From Bacillaceae bacterium JMAK1 (GTDB lineage Bacteria > Bacillota > Bacilli > Bacillales > Marinococcaceae), in contig JIBW01000002.1 in the NCBI GenBank assembly GCA_012970285.1, forward strand, positions 1,302,001 to 1,366,000: DNA of 64,000 nt, written 5' to 3'. Numbering within the stretch: position 1 is the stretch's first letter; each line of letters starts with the position of its first letter. The notes under the pieces are model-generated. The model ran no database searches and was not told where the DNA came from. It saw only the letters and a program-made list of their open reading frames with translations. A program made the translations under genes and the position numbers. Positions 1-9,320 of the stretch are shown here, piece by piece.

Positions 1-447
1 TGGCATTTCACCTAAGCTTTCAAGTACTTCGAGAAACACACCCTCATAAGAAAACGACAACTTCCGCCCTCCATGAGCAAGAATCTCCGTACAGGTCGCT
101 TTTAATCTGCCATCTCCAAATGAAATGGTCGTTCCCACCTTTACGCGTTTAGCAGGCTTTACGAGTGCTTCCCACGTATCATTTCCTTCATCTTTCAAAA
201 GCAGGCACTCAATGTTGGCGCCTCCTTGTTCTTTCGTTCCGAAAACTCGTGCTGGGATCACTTTCGTATCGTTTAATACGAGGCAATCTCCAGGCTCAAA
301 CATAGAAACGATATGCTGGAACGTTTCATGCTGAATGCTACCGTCTTCAGCATCTAACATTAACAACTTTGATGTATCTCGTTCTTCTAAAGGAGTTTGA
401 GCAATAAGCTCTTCAGGTAAGTCAAAATCAAAATCTTTTACTTTCAT
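1..447 (-). CDS. queA: QueA, tRNA preQ1 ribosyltransferase-isomerase (5' part, cut by window edge)
   Basis: The first 149 codons are present; the rest lies outside the window. The N-terminus ([15 protein letters not shown], then LEERD and [12 protein letters not shown]) is characteristic of S-adenosylmethionine:tRNA ribosyltransferase-isomerase, which moves the ribosyl group of SAM onto preQ1 at tRNA position 34 to make epoxyqueuosine. The ATG is preceded by AGGAGTG at good spacing. It follows ruvB and a DUF2905 gene in the same direction, the usual Bacillus order ruvA-ruvB-queA. QueG, the next enzyme of the pathway, is encoded at 57421-58539. Identification from sequence is firm; function is family knowledge. 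Confidence 0.95.
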   Translation of the reverse strand, partial: MKVKDFDFDLPEELIAQTPLEERDTSKLLMLDAEDGSIQHETFQHIVSMFEPGDCLVLNDTKVIPARVFGTKEQGGANIECLLLKDEGNDTWEALVKPAKRVKVGTTISFGDGRLKATCTEILAHGGRKLSFSYEGVFLEVLESLGEMP

Positions 448-468
448 CGTGGTCACTCCTGCATCTAA

Positions 469-699
469 TTAACGAAAACGCCCGATCAAAAATAGCACCA
501 ATGATAAAACAACACTAATGATAATCGACGTTACAATCGGGAAATACACCGTCGTATTTTCTCCGCGAAAAATAAAATCACCTGGCAGTTTGCCTAAAGG
601 CAAAAACTTCCCACCAACTTGCCATAACAAACCGATCGCAATGAGCGTAACGCCTATTATTACGAGCCATTTTGGAAACTCTGCCAACTTTTTAGACAT
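469..699 (-). CDS. DUF2905 family small membrane protein
   Basis: A protein of about 76 residues with two hydrophobic segments flanking a conserved centre ([17 protein letters not shown], then an amphipathic stretch and [11 protein letters not shown]). This layout is typical of the DUF2905 family, often found beside ruvB in Firmicutes. The ATG start used here overlaps the end of ruvB by 8 nt and lies immediately after GGAG; an in-frame TTG at 732 is an alternative but lacks a ribosome binding site. Translational coupling to ruvB is likely. No biochemical function is known to me. Confidence 0.8.
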   Translation of the reverse strand: MSKKLAEFPKWLVIIGVTLIAIGLLWQVGGKFLPLGKLPGDFIFRGENTTVYFPIVTSIIISVVLSLVLFLIGRFR

Positions 700-1699
700 C
701 TCCTTTATCGAAGTTAAAGTGTTCGTACGCAAGCGGCGTCACGAGTCTTCCTCTCGGTGTACGTTGCAAAAAGCCAATCTGTAACAGATAAGGTTCATAA
801 ACGTCTTCAATCGTTTCTGATTCCTCGCCAACCATCGCAGCCATCGTCTCAAGCCCGACTGGACCGCCTTTGAACTTCTGAACGATCATTGATAGTAAGC
901 GCACGTCATTAGGGTCAAGCCCTAAACGATCGACTTGCAATTGCTCTAGCGCCCTCTCCGTTTCTTCATGATTAACAGAAGTTCCACTGTCTGACACTTG
1001 CGCAAAATCTCTAACGCGTCGCAACAATCGATTTGCAATTCGCGGAGTTGCCCGAGAACGTCTCGCAATTTCGAGTGCTGCTTGCTCTTTCATTTCTAGC
1101 GAAAGTAACTTGCTACTTCGTAAAACGATTGATGCCAATTCTTCAAGAGAGTAATACTCCAGACGACTCAACACACCGAAACGATCGCGTAATGGCGCGC
1201 TTAACATACCAGCTCGTGTCGTTGCCCCAACGAGTGTGAACGGAGGAAGGTCAAGTCGCATCGATTTCGCCTCTGTGCCTTTTCCGATCACGATATCCAA
1301 ACAAAAGTCTTCCATCGCAGGGTACAACACTTCTTCAACTGAACGATTCAAACGATGGATTTCATCGATAAAAAGAACATCGCCTGGTTCTAACGTCGTC
1401 AGAATCGCAGCCAAATCACCCGGACGATCAATTGCTGGACCTGACGTCGTACGAATATTAACGCCCATCTCGTGTGCAATAATTGTAGCCAGTGTCGTCT
1501 TACCAAGACCTGGAGGGCCATACAACAACACATGATCTAGACTTTCTTCACGAAGTTTGGCTGCTTGAATGAATACTTGTAAATTCTTTTTTACTTGGTC
1601 TTGCCCGATATAATCCGCAAAACTAAGCGGTCGAATCCCTTGGTCTAACTGTTCTTCTTCCTTCGTTAATGCTTCTTTTGAAATGACACGTTCGTCCAA
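692..1699 (-). CDS. ruvB: RuvB, Holliday junction branch-migration ATPase
   Basis: RuvB is the hexameric AAA+ motor that, with RuvA, drives branch migration of Holliday junctions. The 335-residue length is normal. Walker A is at about residues 61-69 (GPPGLGKTT), Walker B DEIH at 112-115, and sensor 1 is GATTRAG, followed by LRDRFG and the C-terminal winged-helix domain ending in TPRGR. The start is TTG, preceded by AAAGGGGGG. It lies 14 nt after ruvA and so is surely in the same transcript. Confidence 0.98.
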   Translation of the reverse strand: MDERVISKEALTKEEEQLDQGIRPLSFADYIGQDQVKKNLQVFIQAAKLREESLDHVLLYGPPGLGKTTLATIIAHEMGVNIRTTSGPAIDRPGDLAAILTTLEPGDVLFIDEIHRLNRSVEEVLYPAMEDFCLDIVIGKGTEAKSMRLDLPPFTLVGATTRAGMLSAPLRDRFGVLSRLEYYSLEELASIVLRSSKLLSLEMKEQAALEIARRSRATPRIANRLLRRVRDFAQVSDSGTSVNHEETERALEQLQVDRLGLDPNDVRLLSMIVQKFKGGPVGLETMAAMVGEESETIEDVYEPYLLQIGFLQRTPRGRLVTPLAYEHFNFDKGDV

Positions 1700-1713
1700 T
1701 CAAATTCCCCCCT

Positions 1714-2313
1714 TTACCGTTCAACAAATAATCGAAGGGCTTGCCTTACGTATTCATCAGCATTCAAATCATTTCCTTGTAATGCCTTTTCTGCTTTTTT
1801 AATCTCACGCTCACCGTAACCGAGCGCCCTTAGTGCATCCATTGCTTCATCTAAGGCATCGCTTTCTTTAGTGAATAACGGTCCAGAAGCGATCAATTGT
1901 TCTTCATCCATGACGTAATCAAGCTTGCCTTTTAAGTCAAGAATCATTTGCCTCGCCGTTTTCTTACCGATGCCAGGAAACTTTGTTAACGTCGTCTCGT
2001 TTTCTTCTTCAATCGCTTGAATAACGACCTTAGAATTCCCTTCTGCAAGAACCGCTAAAGCCCCTTTCGGGCCAATGCCTGACACTTGCAACAATCGACT
2101 AAAAAGCACTCGCTCTTCCCTCGACTTAAACCCGAACAGCTTAATCACATCTTGATTGATATGTGTATAAATAAATACGTTTACTGTTGCATTTTCATTA
2201 ATTTCATACGCAAATGGATTTGCACAGTAAACGTGATAACCGACACCATGAATGTCGACAGTAACAGACTCGTGATCGCGATAAACAATCGCTCCACTTA
2301 AACGTTCATACAT
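1714..2313 (-). CDS. ruvA: RuvA, Holliday junction DNA-binding subunit
   Basis: RuvA tetramers bind four-way junctions and load RuvB. The 199-residue protein has the N-terminal OB-fold (MYERLSGAIVYRD...), the tandem helix-hairpin-helix region (VSGIGPKGALAVL and FPGIGKKTARQMILDLK) and the C-terminal three-helix domain (ALRALGYGEREIKKA). The ATG at 2313 was chosen because it has AAGGGGAC upstream and matches the family N-terminus; the frame stays open for 14 codons further upstream. Confidence 0.98.
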   Translation of the reverse strand: MYERLSGAIVYRDHESVTVDIHGVGYHVYCANPFAYEINENATVNVFIYTHINQDVIKLFGFKSREERVLFSRLLQVSGIGPKGALAVLAEGNSKVVIQAIEEENETTLTKFPGIGKKTARQMILDLKGKLDYVMDEEQLIASGPLFTKESDALDEAMDALRALGYGEREIKKAEKALQGNDLNADEYVRQALRLFVER

Positions 2314-2382
2314 GGATTGTCCCCTTTTCCATCGTTTCTCTTCAGTGTAGCACAACGCTCACATCGATGGGAACACGTATTC

Positions 2383-3105
2383 TCAGGAAAGCTCAGCATT
2401 ATGATAAACGTTTTGAACATCGTCATTGTCTTCAATCTTATCAATAAGTTTTATCATCGTTTCCTCTTGTTCTAAATTAAGTTGAGTAGAGACTGTTGGG
2501 ATCTTCGTGAGCTCTGACGTTTCGATCTCATGACCAGTATCAACGAGCGTTTGCTTTACATCATGAAAATCACCGTAAGGTGTTGTAATTATCGCTGTAC
2601 GTTCTTCAACTTCAAATTCAGATGCTCCTGCCTCAATCGCTTCTAACATAAGCTCCTCTTCATCAAGGTCGCCTAAATTGATAACAATTATCCCAGCATC
2701 TTCGAAAAGAAAGGATACAGATCCTGTTTCACCGAGGTTTCCCCCATTTCGTGAAAATGCGTAACGTAAATCTGCAACTGTCCGGTTTCTATTATCCGTT
2801 AACACGTCGATAAAGATTGCAGCCCCACCTGGTCCATACCCTTCGTATGAGATTTCTTCATAGGTTACACCATCTTGGTTCCCTGCTGCCTTTTTTATCG
2901 TTCGTTCTATATTATCATTTGGTAAGTTTGCCTCTTTACCTTTTTGGATCGCAAGGCGAAGTCTTAGGTTGGTAGCAGGATCATCGCCACCTGCACGAAC
3001 AGACGCAAAGATTTCTTTCGTAATTTTGGTAAATACTTTTGCTCGTTTCGAATCTTGAGCTTCTTTACGCCTTTTTATGTTGTTCCATTTAGAATGTCCA
3101 GCCAT
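2383..3105 (-). CDS. YebC/PmpR family protein (YrbC-like)
   Basis: A 240-residue member of the YebC/PmpR family, starting MAGHSKWNNIKRRKEAQD. Members act as DNA-binding regulators in some bacteria, and more recently have been tied to translation of proline-rich stretches. The second of two in-frame ATGs was chosen: GGAGG is 7 nt from it but abuts the first. In B. subtilis the homologue yrbC also lies next to ruvAB. The acidic C-terminal half (DLDEEELMLEAIEAGA) is typical. Confidence 0.93.
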   Translation of the reverse strand: MAGHSKWNNIKRRKEAQDSKRAKVFTKITKEIFASVRAGGDDPATNLRLRLAIQKGKEANLPNDNIERTIKKAAGNQDGVTYEEISYEGYGPGGAAIFIDVLTDNRNRTVADLRYAFSRNGGNLGETGSVSFLFEDAGIIVINLGDLDEEELMLEAIEAGASEFEVEERTAIITTPYGDFHDVKQTLVDTGHEIETSELTKIPTVSTQLNLEQEETMIKLIDKIEDNDDVQNVYHNAELS

Positions 3106-3144
3106 CGTCATTCCTCCCCAATATGTAAATATATCATGAATTAG

Positions 3145-3180
3145 AAAAGCGCAAAAGGACTGAAGTCCTTTTGCGCTTTT
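3145..3180 (-). terminator. Rho-independent terminator after the YhcN/YlaJ lipoprotein gene
   Basis: Inverted repeat with perfect arms (aaaagcgcaaaaggact and its complement) separated by 2 nt; runs of A/T at both ends let it work on the minus strand, downstream of the stop at 3184. Confidence 0.85.
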
Positions 3181-3183
3181 TGT

Positions 3184-3999
3184 TTAGCGACTACGTTCAA
3201 ATGGGCGTTCGGCCATATTGCCAAGGTCACCAAGCATATCTTCGAAGGTCGCTCTCGTTTCATCGACCATTTCCCCACCAGCATTACGCATATCGCGTGT
3301 GACGTTCCGGACTTTCCCGAACATCTCGTCATCATCGGTTACATACACGGTTTTGTTTGTATGATCTTCAACGGTGTTTTTAATTTTTTCCTTCAGATCA
3401 TCATCGATGTTACTTCCGCGTACCGCAATAACAACATGGTCTCCATCAACAACAACGTGACTGTCACCAATACGATCCATGTTTTCTACTGCATGGTCAA
3501 TCGTTCTTTCAAGGTCATGTTCAGTACTGTTATTGTACTTATCAGTGTGACCTTGATGGTGATCATTGTTTAGATGACCACGTTCGTTTACCATACCAGG
3601 GTGATCCCCGGTCTCACCATTATACTTTTGAAAGCGTGCCTGATTGGCATCTCGCTCACCGTCCGTATAATGGTCTTTATCGACGACATCACGCGGATTA
3701 CCGTAAGCCCATGAACTTCCCATCCCGTCATTAACGTTATGGGTGCTATCATGGCGCTCCGTTCTCGTCGTGCGATCGTCAACCGTTAACATATCGGTAA
3801 TCGGTCCTTCCCCACGATCTCCACGATTCGCACGGGTCATTTCATAATCATGATCGGCTCCGCGGTAATCATTGACGTAATTCATGTCGTAATTTGTTCG
3901 ATTTGGATTTTGCTCTGCAGCGTTATTTTCTCCGCCACATCCGGCAAGTCCTGCAGCAAGCATTGTACAAGCTGTAATTGACAGTGCAAATTTTTTCAT
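3184..3999 (-). CDS. YhcN/YlaJ family sporulation lipoprotein
   Basis: The 271-residue product begins with a lipoprotein signal peptide; the lipobox LAGC places the lipidated Cys at residue 21. The middle is very hydrophilic, rich in Asp, Asn, His and Arg, and of low complexity. The C-terminal half carries the YhcN/YlaJ domain (HVVVDGDHVVIAVRG, then VYVTDDDEMFGKV). Family members are made in the forespore and attached to the inner spore membrane, where they affect germination and outgrowth. The ATG at 3999 follows GAGGGGGG at slightly long spacing. It neighbours a SafA-like gene, consistent with a spore-envelope role. Confidence 0.85.
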   Translation of the reverse strand: MKKFALSITACTMLAAGLAGCGGENNAAEQNPNRTNYDMNYVNDYRGADHDYEMTRANRGDRGEGPITDMLTVDDRTTRTERHDSTHNVNDGMGSSWAYGNPRDVVDKDHYTDGERDANQARFQKYNGETGDHPGMVNERGHLNNDHHQGHTDKYNNSTEHDLERTIDHAVENMDRIGDSHVVVDGDHVVIAVRGSNIDDDLKEKIKNTVEDHTNKTVYVTDDDEMFGKVRNVTRDMRNAGGEMVDETRATFEDMLGDLGNMAERPFERSR

Positions 4000-4080
4000 A
4001 AAAGAAAAATCCCCCCTCACACCTAGGATGTGATAAAGGGGGAATTGCTACACCTGTTATAAAGAGGAAAGCTCTCCAAC

Positions 4081-5004
4081 TTACTCTTTGTGTTCGTCAT
4101 CCGGACTTGTTGGCTGATAGTAGTTTGGCGGGTACATCGGCTGAGCATAATAACCATACGGATCTACTGGTGCATAGCCCATATACGGTGACGCCATCTG
4201 TGCTTGTGAACCTTCGTGTCCTCGATAATTCGGCACATCATAAGAGCCTTGATATTGCAACTCATATGGAAGGTTCTCATAACTATAGCCTTCTGCAAAT
4301 GGATACGATTCATACCCGTGACCGCCGTGATGCATCATTGGTGGCGCCATTTGCTGATAAGGCATCGCACCAGGATACATTGATTGTGGTGCACACGGAT
4401 AACAATATTGCATTAAATGGGGTGGTACTGGTTGACCATAACCCATGTGTCCGTGAGACGGATAGGACTCCATACAAGGGTGTTGCATTGGCATTGGTTG
4501 AGGCTGCACGTGCATTTGCGGTTGAGGTTTCGGCATCGGTTTTTTCGGTTTTTCTTGCTCTTTAACGACCGGCTTCTTCTCTACTTTCTTCTCAACCTTT
4601 GTAGGAGTTGGCTTTGTCATCTTTGACGGCACAGGCTTTTTCGTTTCTTTTTGTGGCACTTTTTTCGGTTCAACTTTGTACTCTTTTTTTGGAACTTCCA
4701 TCTTAGGCATTTTCATCGGTGGCGGCTTCACTGCAGGGGCTTCTTTCGCTTTTGGCTGCTCCTTTTTTGGAGCAGGTTGCCCTTTAGCCGTATAATCCTT
4801 TGCAGGTTCTGCCTTTTTGGACTTTACCTGAACTTCTTTTTTAGCTTGAACACCTTTGCCTGGAATCTTAATCTTCATTCCAGGCATTACCATATCAGGG
4901 TTTGCAATTTGCGTGTTTGCAGCTTTAAGTTCCTCAAAGTTCACATCATATTTCTTCGCTAAGTTCCATAACGTATCGCCTTTTTGCACAATATGAATTT
5001 TCAC
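4081..5004 (-). CDS. safA: LysM-containing spore coat morphogenetic protein (SafA-like)
   Basis: An N-terminal LysM domain (about residues 2-49, MKIHIVQKGDTLWNLAKKY to MKIKIPG) would bind cortex peptidoglycan. It is followed by a Lys/Pro/Glu-rich linker (about 55-160) and a Met/Pro/Tyr/Gln-rich C-terminal region, as in SafA, the hub of inner coat assembly. In B. subtilis safA also lies between pheA and the ruv genes, which supports orthology. The start is GTG with GGGAGG about 10 nt upstream. At 307 aa it is shorter than B. subtilis SafA. The tail is low-complexity, so only the LysM and context identify it. Confidence 0.85.
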   Translation of the reverse strand: MKIHIVQKGDTLWNLAKKYDVNFEELKAANTQIANPDMVMPGMKIKIPGKGVQAKKEVQVKSKKAEPAKDYTAKGQPAPKKEQPKAKEAPAVKPPPMKMPKMEVPKKEYKVEPKKVPQKETKKPVPSKMTKPTPTKVEKKVEKKPVVKEQEKPKKPMPKPQPQMHVQPQPMPMQHPCMESYPSHGHMGYGQPVPPHLMQYCYPCAPQSMYPGAMPYQQMAPPMMHHGGHGYESYPFAEGYSYENLPYELQYQGSYDVPNYRGHEGSQAQMASPYMGYAPVDPYGYYAQPMYPPNYYQPTSPDDEHKE

Positions 5005-5095
5005 AACTAATGTCCCTCCCGTAACCCGTATGATCCGTTACCAATTGGTTCTTCCCATACAAGATATGCACGAGTTACGAGGAGTATTCGTTTCG

Positions 5096-5968
5096 TTAGA
5101 GTGAGCGTTCTTTAACTTGAACAAATAATGAGGGATACGTCCCAAGCACGCGCGTTTCACAGCCGAGTGCTTTTAGTTCTTCTAAAGCGCCTGGTAACAA
5201 CACTTCATCATACGCATGCTCCACATCAATGATAAAGAAATAGTTGCCAAGCCCTGTTTTCGTCGGGCGAGATTCGATTTTTGTTAAGTTTAGTTTGCGC
5301 CAAGCAAATGCAGAGAGCACTTGATGCAATGCTCCTGAGAAATCTGAAGGCAATGTCACGACAACTTTTGTTTTGTTATGTCGTTCGTTGGTTTCTAAGA
5401 AATTTGGTACCACATCATTAGGCGATACGAGAACAAATCGCGTGTGATTGTTCGTAAAGTCATGGATGTTTTCTTTTATTACTTTTAATCCATATTTCTC
5501 AGCCGCTAATTCATTTGCAATTGCAGCCACGTTCGTTTGCTCATTCTCACTCACTTCTCGTGCTGCTTGAGCCGTTGAAGTAGCGAACTTTTGTTCAACC
5601 TCATCTAAATCACCCGTAATAAATTCGTGGCACTGAGCAATAGCGTGAGGGTGAGAATAGACGGTATCAATGTCATTTAAGTCGTTAACGGATGGATGGA
5701 CAAGTAAATGTTGTGCAATTGGAATAGCCACTTCTCCAATGATCGGAAAATCATGTTTATGAATTAAATAATCAAGCGATATGTTTACCGATCCTTCGAT
5801 CGTATTTTCTAAAGGAACGACAGCTGCATCGACTTGATTTTTTTCAAGTGCATGTAACGTACTTGGAATATCTTTATAAGGCATGCGCTTTGCATCTGGC
5901 AAAAACGCCCGGGCTGCAATTTCTGTAAATGTACCCGCTGGTCCTAAAAAAGCCACTTTATTCGTCAC
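5096..5968 (-). CDS. pheA: Prephenate dehydratase
   Basis: Converts prephenate to phenylpyruvate in phenylalanine synthesis. The catalytic periplasmic-binding-like domain has VAFLGPAGTFTE, VPLENTIEGSV and DNHTRFVLV; the C-terminal ACT domain contains SGALHQVLSAFAWRKLNLTKIESRP, the phenylalanine-binding feedback region (GALH and ESRP motifs). Two GTG starts are possible, at 5977 and 5968; the latter is better spaced from GGAG. It lies 28 nt after pheB and forms a conserved obg-pheB-pheA cluster. Confidence 0.96.
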   Translation of the reverse strand: MTNKVAFLGPAGTFTEIAARAFLPDAKRMPYKDIPSTLHALEKNQVDAAVVPLENTIEGSVNISLDYLIHKHDFPIIGEVAIPIAQHLLVHPSVNDLNDIDTVYSHPHAIAQCHEFITGDLDEVEQKFATSTAQAAREVSENEQTNVAAIANELAAEKYGLKVIKENIHDFTNNHTRFVLVSPNDVVPNFLETNERHNKTKVVVTLPSDFSGALHQVLSAFAWRKLNLTKIESRPTKTGLGNYFFIIDVEHAYDEVLLPGALEELKALGCETRVLGTYPSLFVQVKERSL

Positions 5969-5996
5969 AAACCCCACTCCATCTCTTCAAATTCAC

Positions 5997-6455
5997 CTAT
6001 ACTCCAGCAGCACCAGAGCCGATGATTTCTACTTTTTCTACTGCTTCCATCGCTTTTATATCTGCCATTAGTTGTTGAATTTCCACATTTACCATACTCG
6101 TATCGACGGTGAGCGTAATATTCGCCCGCCCGCCGAGTGGAATGGTCTGGTTAATCGTTAGAACATTTGAGTCGGTATTCGCTACAATTCTAAGCAAGTT
6201 CGACAACGCACCGGAGCGGTCGGCAAGATGGATTGAAAAGGTAATGATTTTCTCTTGAATCATCGTATGAAATGGAAAGACCGCATCACGGTATTTATAA
6301 AAGGCGCTTCGACTTAAATCCACGCGCTTCACAGCCTCACCAATCGTTTCAGCGGAACCGTTTTCCAATAATACTTTGGCTCGTAACGTCTTTTGCATTG
6401 CTTCGGTCAACATATCTTCTCGAACGAGATAAAATTGATCAATTTCTTCTGCCAC
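5997..6455 (-). CDS. pheB: ACT domain protein PheB
   Basis: UPF0735/PheB family protein of about 150 residues. The N-terminal part has a helix-turn-helix-like signature ([18 protein letters not shown]) and the C-terminal ACT domain has [14 protein letters not shown], suggesting ligand-responsive regulation; a metabolic role beside pheA is inferred. Several weak starts exist (TTG 6470, GTG 6467, 6464 and 6455); 6455 gives the family-like N-terminus and follows GGTGAGG. The gene follows obg closely. Confidence 0.88.
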   Translation of the reverse strand: MAEEIDQFYLVREDMLTEAMQKTLRAKVLLENGSAETIGEAVKRVDLSRSAFYKYRDAVFPFHTMIQEKIITFSIHLADRSGALSNLLRIVANTDSNVLTINQTIPLGGRANITLTVDTSMVNVEIQQLMADIKAMEAVEKVEIIGSGAAGV

Positions 6456-6478
6456 AGCCCTCACCACCAAAACATTAC

Positions 6479-7765
6479 TTATTCATCGATAAATTCAAAT
6501 TCAATTCCAGCAAGACGTACGAGATCGCCGTCTTTTGCTCCACGATCACGAAGCGCCTTGTCGACACCCATTTGTCTCATCGTACGAGAGAATCGTCTAG
6601 CACTTTCTGTTCGGTTAAGGTCAAGCATGACAATTTTACGTTCAAGTTCCTCACCGGATAATACGTACGTGCCCTCGTCATCACGTGTAATAACGAACGG
6701 CTCTTTTTTCGTGTATTTGTATAATACGCCTTCTTGTTCTTCTTCACTTTTCTCAAAGGCATCAATTTCTGGTGCATGCTCAAGCTCATTTGCAATCGTC
6801 TCAATAAGAGCATGAAGCCCTTGACGATTTAATGTGGAAAGTTGATAAACGGTCACATCGTCATCCAATTTCTCAAGCAATGCTCGTAGCGTCTCTTCGC
6901 TATCTGGCATATCTGTCTTGTTTGCAACGACAATTTGTGGTCGCTTTGTGAGCACTTCATTGTAGGCTTTAATTTCTTCGTTAATCGTCACATAGTCTTC
7001 ATAAGGGTCGCGGCCGCTTAATCCAGATACATCGATAAGATGTACGAGTACTTTTGTGCGCTCGATATGACGAAGGAACTGGTGACCAAGTCCAACGCCT
7101 TCATGTGCACCTTCAATTAAACCTGGAAGATCGGCAAGCACGAAGCTTCGTCCGTCTTCAGCTTGAACAACACCAAGATTTGGTTTGATCGTCGTGAATG
7201 GATAATCGGCAATTTTTGGCTTTGCAGACGTTGCTACCGAGAGCAACGTTGACTTCCCGACACTTGGGAATCCAATTAACCCCACATCTGCGAGCAATTT
7301 CAATTCTAGAATTAATTCACGTTCAATCCCTGGTTCACCGTTTTCTGCGTGTTCTGGTGCAGGGTTTTTCGGCGTGGCAAAACGAGTATTTCCAAGTCCA
7401 CCACGTCCACCTTTAGCAACGAGGGCTTCCTCGTTGTGCTCTGTTAAGTCAGCAATTACAGCGCCGGATTCTTTATCCTTTATTACCGTACCTGGTGGCA
7501 CAAGTACAGTTGACGGGTTTGCATTCTTCCCGTGTTGGTTTTTCGAACGACCATGTTCTCCACGATCGGCCTTAAAGTGCTTTTGGTAACGAAAGTCCAT
7601 AAGTGTACGTAATCCTTCATCAACACGAAAGATTATGTCGCCACCTTTTCCTCCGTCTCCACCAGCTGGACCACCATCTGGTACATACTTTTCACGGCGA
7701 AAGGCCACCATCCCGTTTCCACCATCGCCAGACTTTATAAATATATTTACATAATCGATAAACAT
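6479..7765 (-). CDS. obg: Obg, ribosome-associated GTPase
   Basis: The essential GTPase for 50S assembly, stress response and sporulation. The Gly-rich Obg fold is at the N-terminus ([18 protein letters not shown]), the G domain in the middle ([10 protein letters not shown]-loop, [12 protein letters not shown] switch II, NKTD, then STL), and the OCT C-terminal domain ends the 428 aa. GAGGTGA lies upstream of the ATG. In B. subtilis the preceding gene is spo0B; here the upstream neighbour is hemY, with palindromic repeats in between. Confidence 0.98.
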   Translation of the reverse strand: MFIDYVNIFIKSGDGGNGMVAFRREKYVPDGGPAGGDGGKGGDIIFRVDEGLRTLMDFRYQKHFKADRGEHGRSKNQHGKNANPSTVLVPPGTVIKDKESGAVIADLTEHNEEALVAKGGRGGLGNTRFATPKNPAPEHAENGEPGIERELILELKLLADVGLIGFPSVGKSTLLSVATSAKPKIADYPFTTIKPNLGVVQAEDGRSFVLADLPGLIEGAHEGVGLGHQFLRHIERTKVLVHLIDVSGLSGRDPYEDYVTINEEIKAYNEVLTKRPQIVVANKTDMPDSEETLRALLEKLDDDVTVYQLSTLNRQGLHALIETIANELEHAPEIDAFEKSEEEQEGVLYKYTKKEPFVITRDDEGTYVLSGEELERKIVMLDLNRTESARRFSRTMRQMGVDKALRDRGAKDGDLVRLAGIEFEFIDE

Positions 7766-7811
7766 CCACGTTCACCTCGTTCATTAATGTCATTATTGTA
7801 ACACAAACCAC

Positions 7812-7895
7812 CGGGGACAGTCCCCCGCTATAGTACAACGTTCCTGCACTGGGGGACAGTCCCCCAGCACGTTAAAGCGTCGGGGGACTGTCCCC
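7812..7895. repeat. Three GGGGACAGTCCCC palindromes
   Basis: Copies at 7813-7825, 7849-7867 (arms extended to CTGGGGGAC/GTCCCCCAG) and 7882-7895 (opposite orientation, centre T). They fill the 170-bp space between obg and hemY. Short GC-rich palindromes of this kind occur in many Firmicutes and can be substrates of REP-associated (RAYT) transposases. No transposase is in the window. Confidence 0.85.
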
Positions 7896-7905
7896 TCTGC
7901 CAATG

Positions 7906-7935
7906 AAAAAAGGAGGGCTATGAGACAGCCCACCT
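7906..7935 (-). terminator. Terminator of the hemEHY operon
   Basis: On the minus strand AGGTGGGCT/AGCCCTCCT (one mismatch) around a 7-nt loop, followed by TTTTT; it overlaps the hemY stop codon. Confidence 0.8.
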
Positions 7936-9319
7936 ACTGTTTGTCATTATTTTTCTCTTGATTTACGATTTGATTCGCCGCATTCAAACCTTGTCGTACA
8001 CAATCTGGTAAACCGACACCGTCGTACGAAGCGCCAGCTAAAAGCACGTGCGGATACGTGTTGTTGACCGCTTCTCTCCACTGTTGTACTCGGTGTTTAT
8101 GACCGACTGTATACGTTGGCATTGCTTCTTGCCACCGTTCAACATCATACCACAGAGGTGAGCCATTAATCTCGAGCATCTTGCTCAAACCTTCAATTAC
8201 GTGTTCAACGATAACGTCATCGTTCTCGTTAACAATTTCCTCTTGCCCTGGTCGCCCGACAAATGATCGAAGTAAGACGTGTCCATCAGGTACAGACGTC
8301 GGCCATTTCTTATCAACAAACGTCACCGCTTTGATGACAGTGTCGTTCCCTTTTGGCACGAGAAATCCAGTACCATCTGCCCGTTCACTTACATCGCTTT
8401 CACGAAACGCGAGTGCAACAGTTGCAACGGATGCGCCACGTAGATGCTCTAACCGCTCTGAAAGCCCGTCTTCAACAAATGTAAGAGCTGCGATCGGTTG
8501 CGGAACTGTCATAATAACAGCATCCGCAATCTGTACATGCCCGTTCTCAAAACTGAGTCGATGTTGATTACCATCACGTTCAATAGAAATAAGCTTATGA
8601 TCTTTATGAATCGACGCTTGATTTAGCTTCGCTTCTAATGCTTCTATAATCGTAATAAGTCCGTTTTTAAATGTACGAAATTGCCCAGTATTCGTACCCG
8701 CAGCAGGCTGTTTCTTCTGGATTGCTTCACTAGCTTTTATTAAGCTTCGGTGCTGTGTTGCAAGGGCTTTGAATTGGGGCAACGTCGATTCTAGACTCAA
8801 TTCATTTAAAGAACCCGCATAGATCCCTGAGAGTAAAGGTTCTAGTAGCCGATCAACCATCTCATCACCGAAACGATATCGAAACAATTGACCTGCCGGT
8901 AAATCTTCATCCATATTTACTTTTGGCTTAACAAGATCCAAAGAAGCTCGCATCTTGCCTTTTGTTGAAAGCAAAGAGGTCGACAGTAACGGCTTTAAGC
9001 TTGAAGGAATCCCCATTGAAGAGGGCTTTGGGATCGGATGTAACTCATCGTTAAATAAGATAAACGCCTGTCCCGTTTCATTAGTGACGAGTTGATCTTC
9101 AATGCCTAATTCAGAAACAAGGTCCATTAATTCAGGCTTTCTAGCTAAAAATGAGTCCGCTCCTCGCTCAACGACAAAATCATCTCGATGATAAGACCGG
9201 ATCTTCCCACCGAGCAGATGACTTGCTTCAAAAAGCTCAGCATCAACATCAGGATGTTTGCTCAACTCATAAAGGGCGGAGAGCCCCGTGATCCCTCCGC
9301 CGATAATCGCTACTTTCAT
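7934..9319 (-). CDS. hemY: Protoporphyrinogen/coproporphyrinogen III oxidase (HemY/CgoX)
   Basis: FAD-dependent oxidase of haem synthesis; in Gram-positives it makes coproporphyrin III. The N-terminal dinucleotide-binding motif is VAIIGGGITGLSALYEL, followed by GGKIRS; the C-terminus has the FAD-contact motif around LAGASYDGVGLPDCVRQG. The 461-aa length is normal. The start lies 1 nt after the hemH stop, so translation is coupled in hemE-hemH-hemY. Confidence 0.96.
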   Translation of the reverse strand: MKVAIIGGGITGLSALYELSKHPDVDAELFEASHLLGGKIRSYHRDDFVVERGADSFLARKPELMDLVSELGIEDQLVTNETGQAFILFNDELHPIPKPSSMGIPSSLKPLLSTSLLSTKGKMRASLDLVKPKVNMDEDLPAGQLFRYRFGDEMVDRLLEPLLSGIYAGSLNELSLESTLPQFKALATQHRSLIKASEAIQKKQPAAGTNTGQFRTFKNGLITIIEALEAKLNQASIHKDHKLISIERDGNQHRLSFENGHVQIADAVIMTVPQPIAALTFVEDGLSERLEHLRGASVATVALAFRESDVSERADGTGFLVPKGNDTVIKAVTFVDKKWPTSVPDGHVLLRSFVGRPGQEEIVNENDDVIVEHVIEGLSKMLEINGSPLWYDVERWQEAMPTYTVGHKHRVQQWREAVNNTYPHVLLAGASYDGVGLPDCVRQGLNAANQIVNQEKNNDKQ

Positions 9320-9320
9320 T

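Noticed and set aside
4107-4962. Three plus-strand frames opposite the safA-like gene
   Set aside because: Products of the biased Lys/Pro/Met codon composition of the minus-strand gene; they resemble no protein and lack start signals.
7766-7933. CRISPR array
   Set aside because: Only three short palindromes with unequal spacers, one of them inverted; no long repeat and no cas genes.
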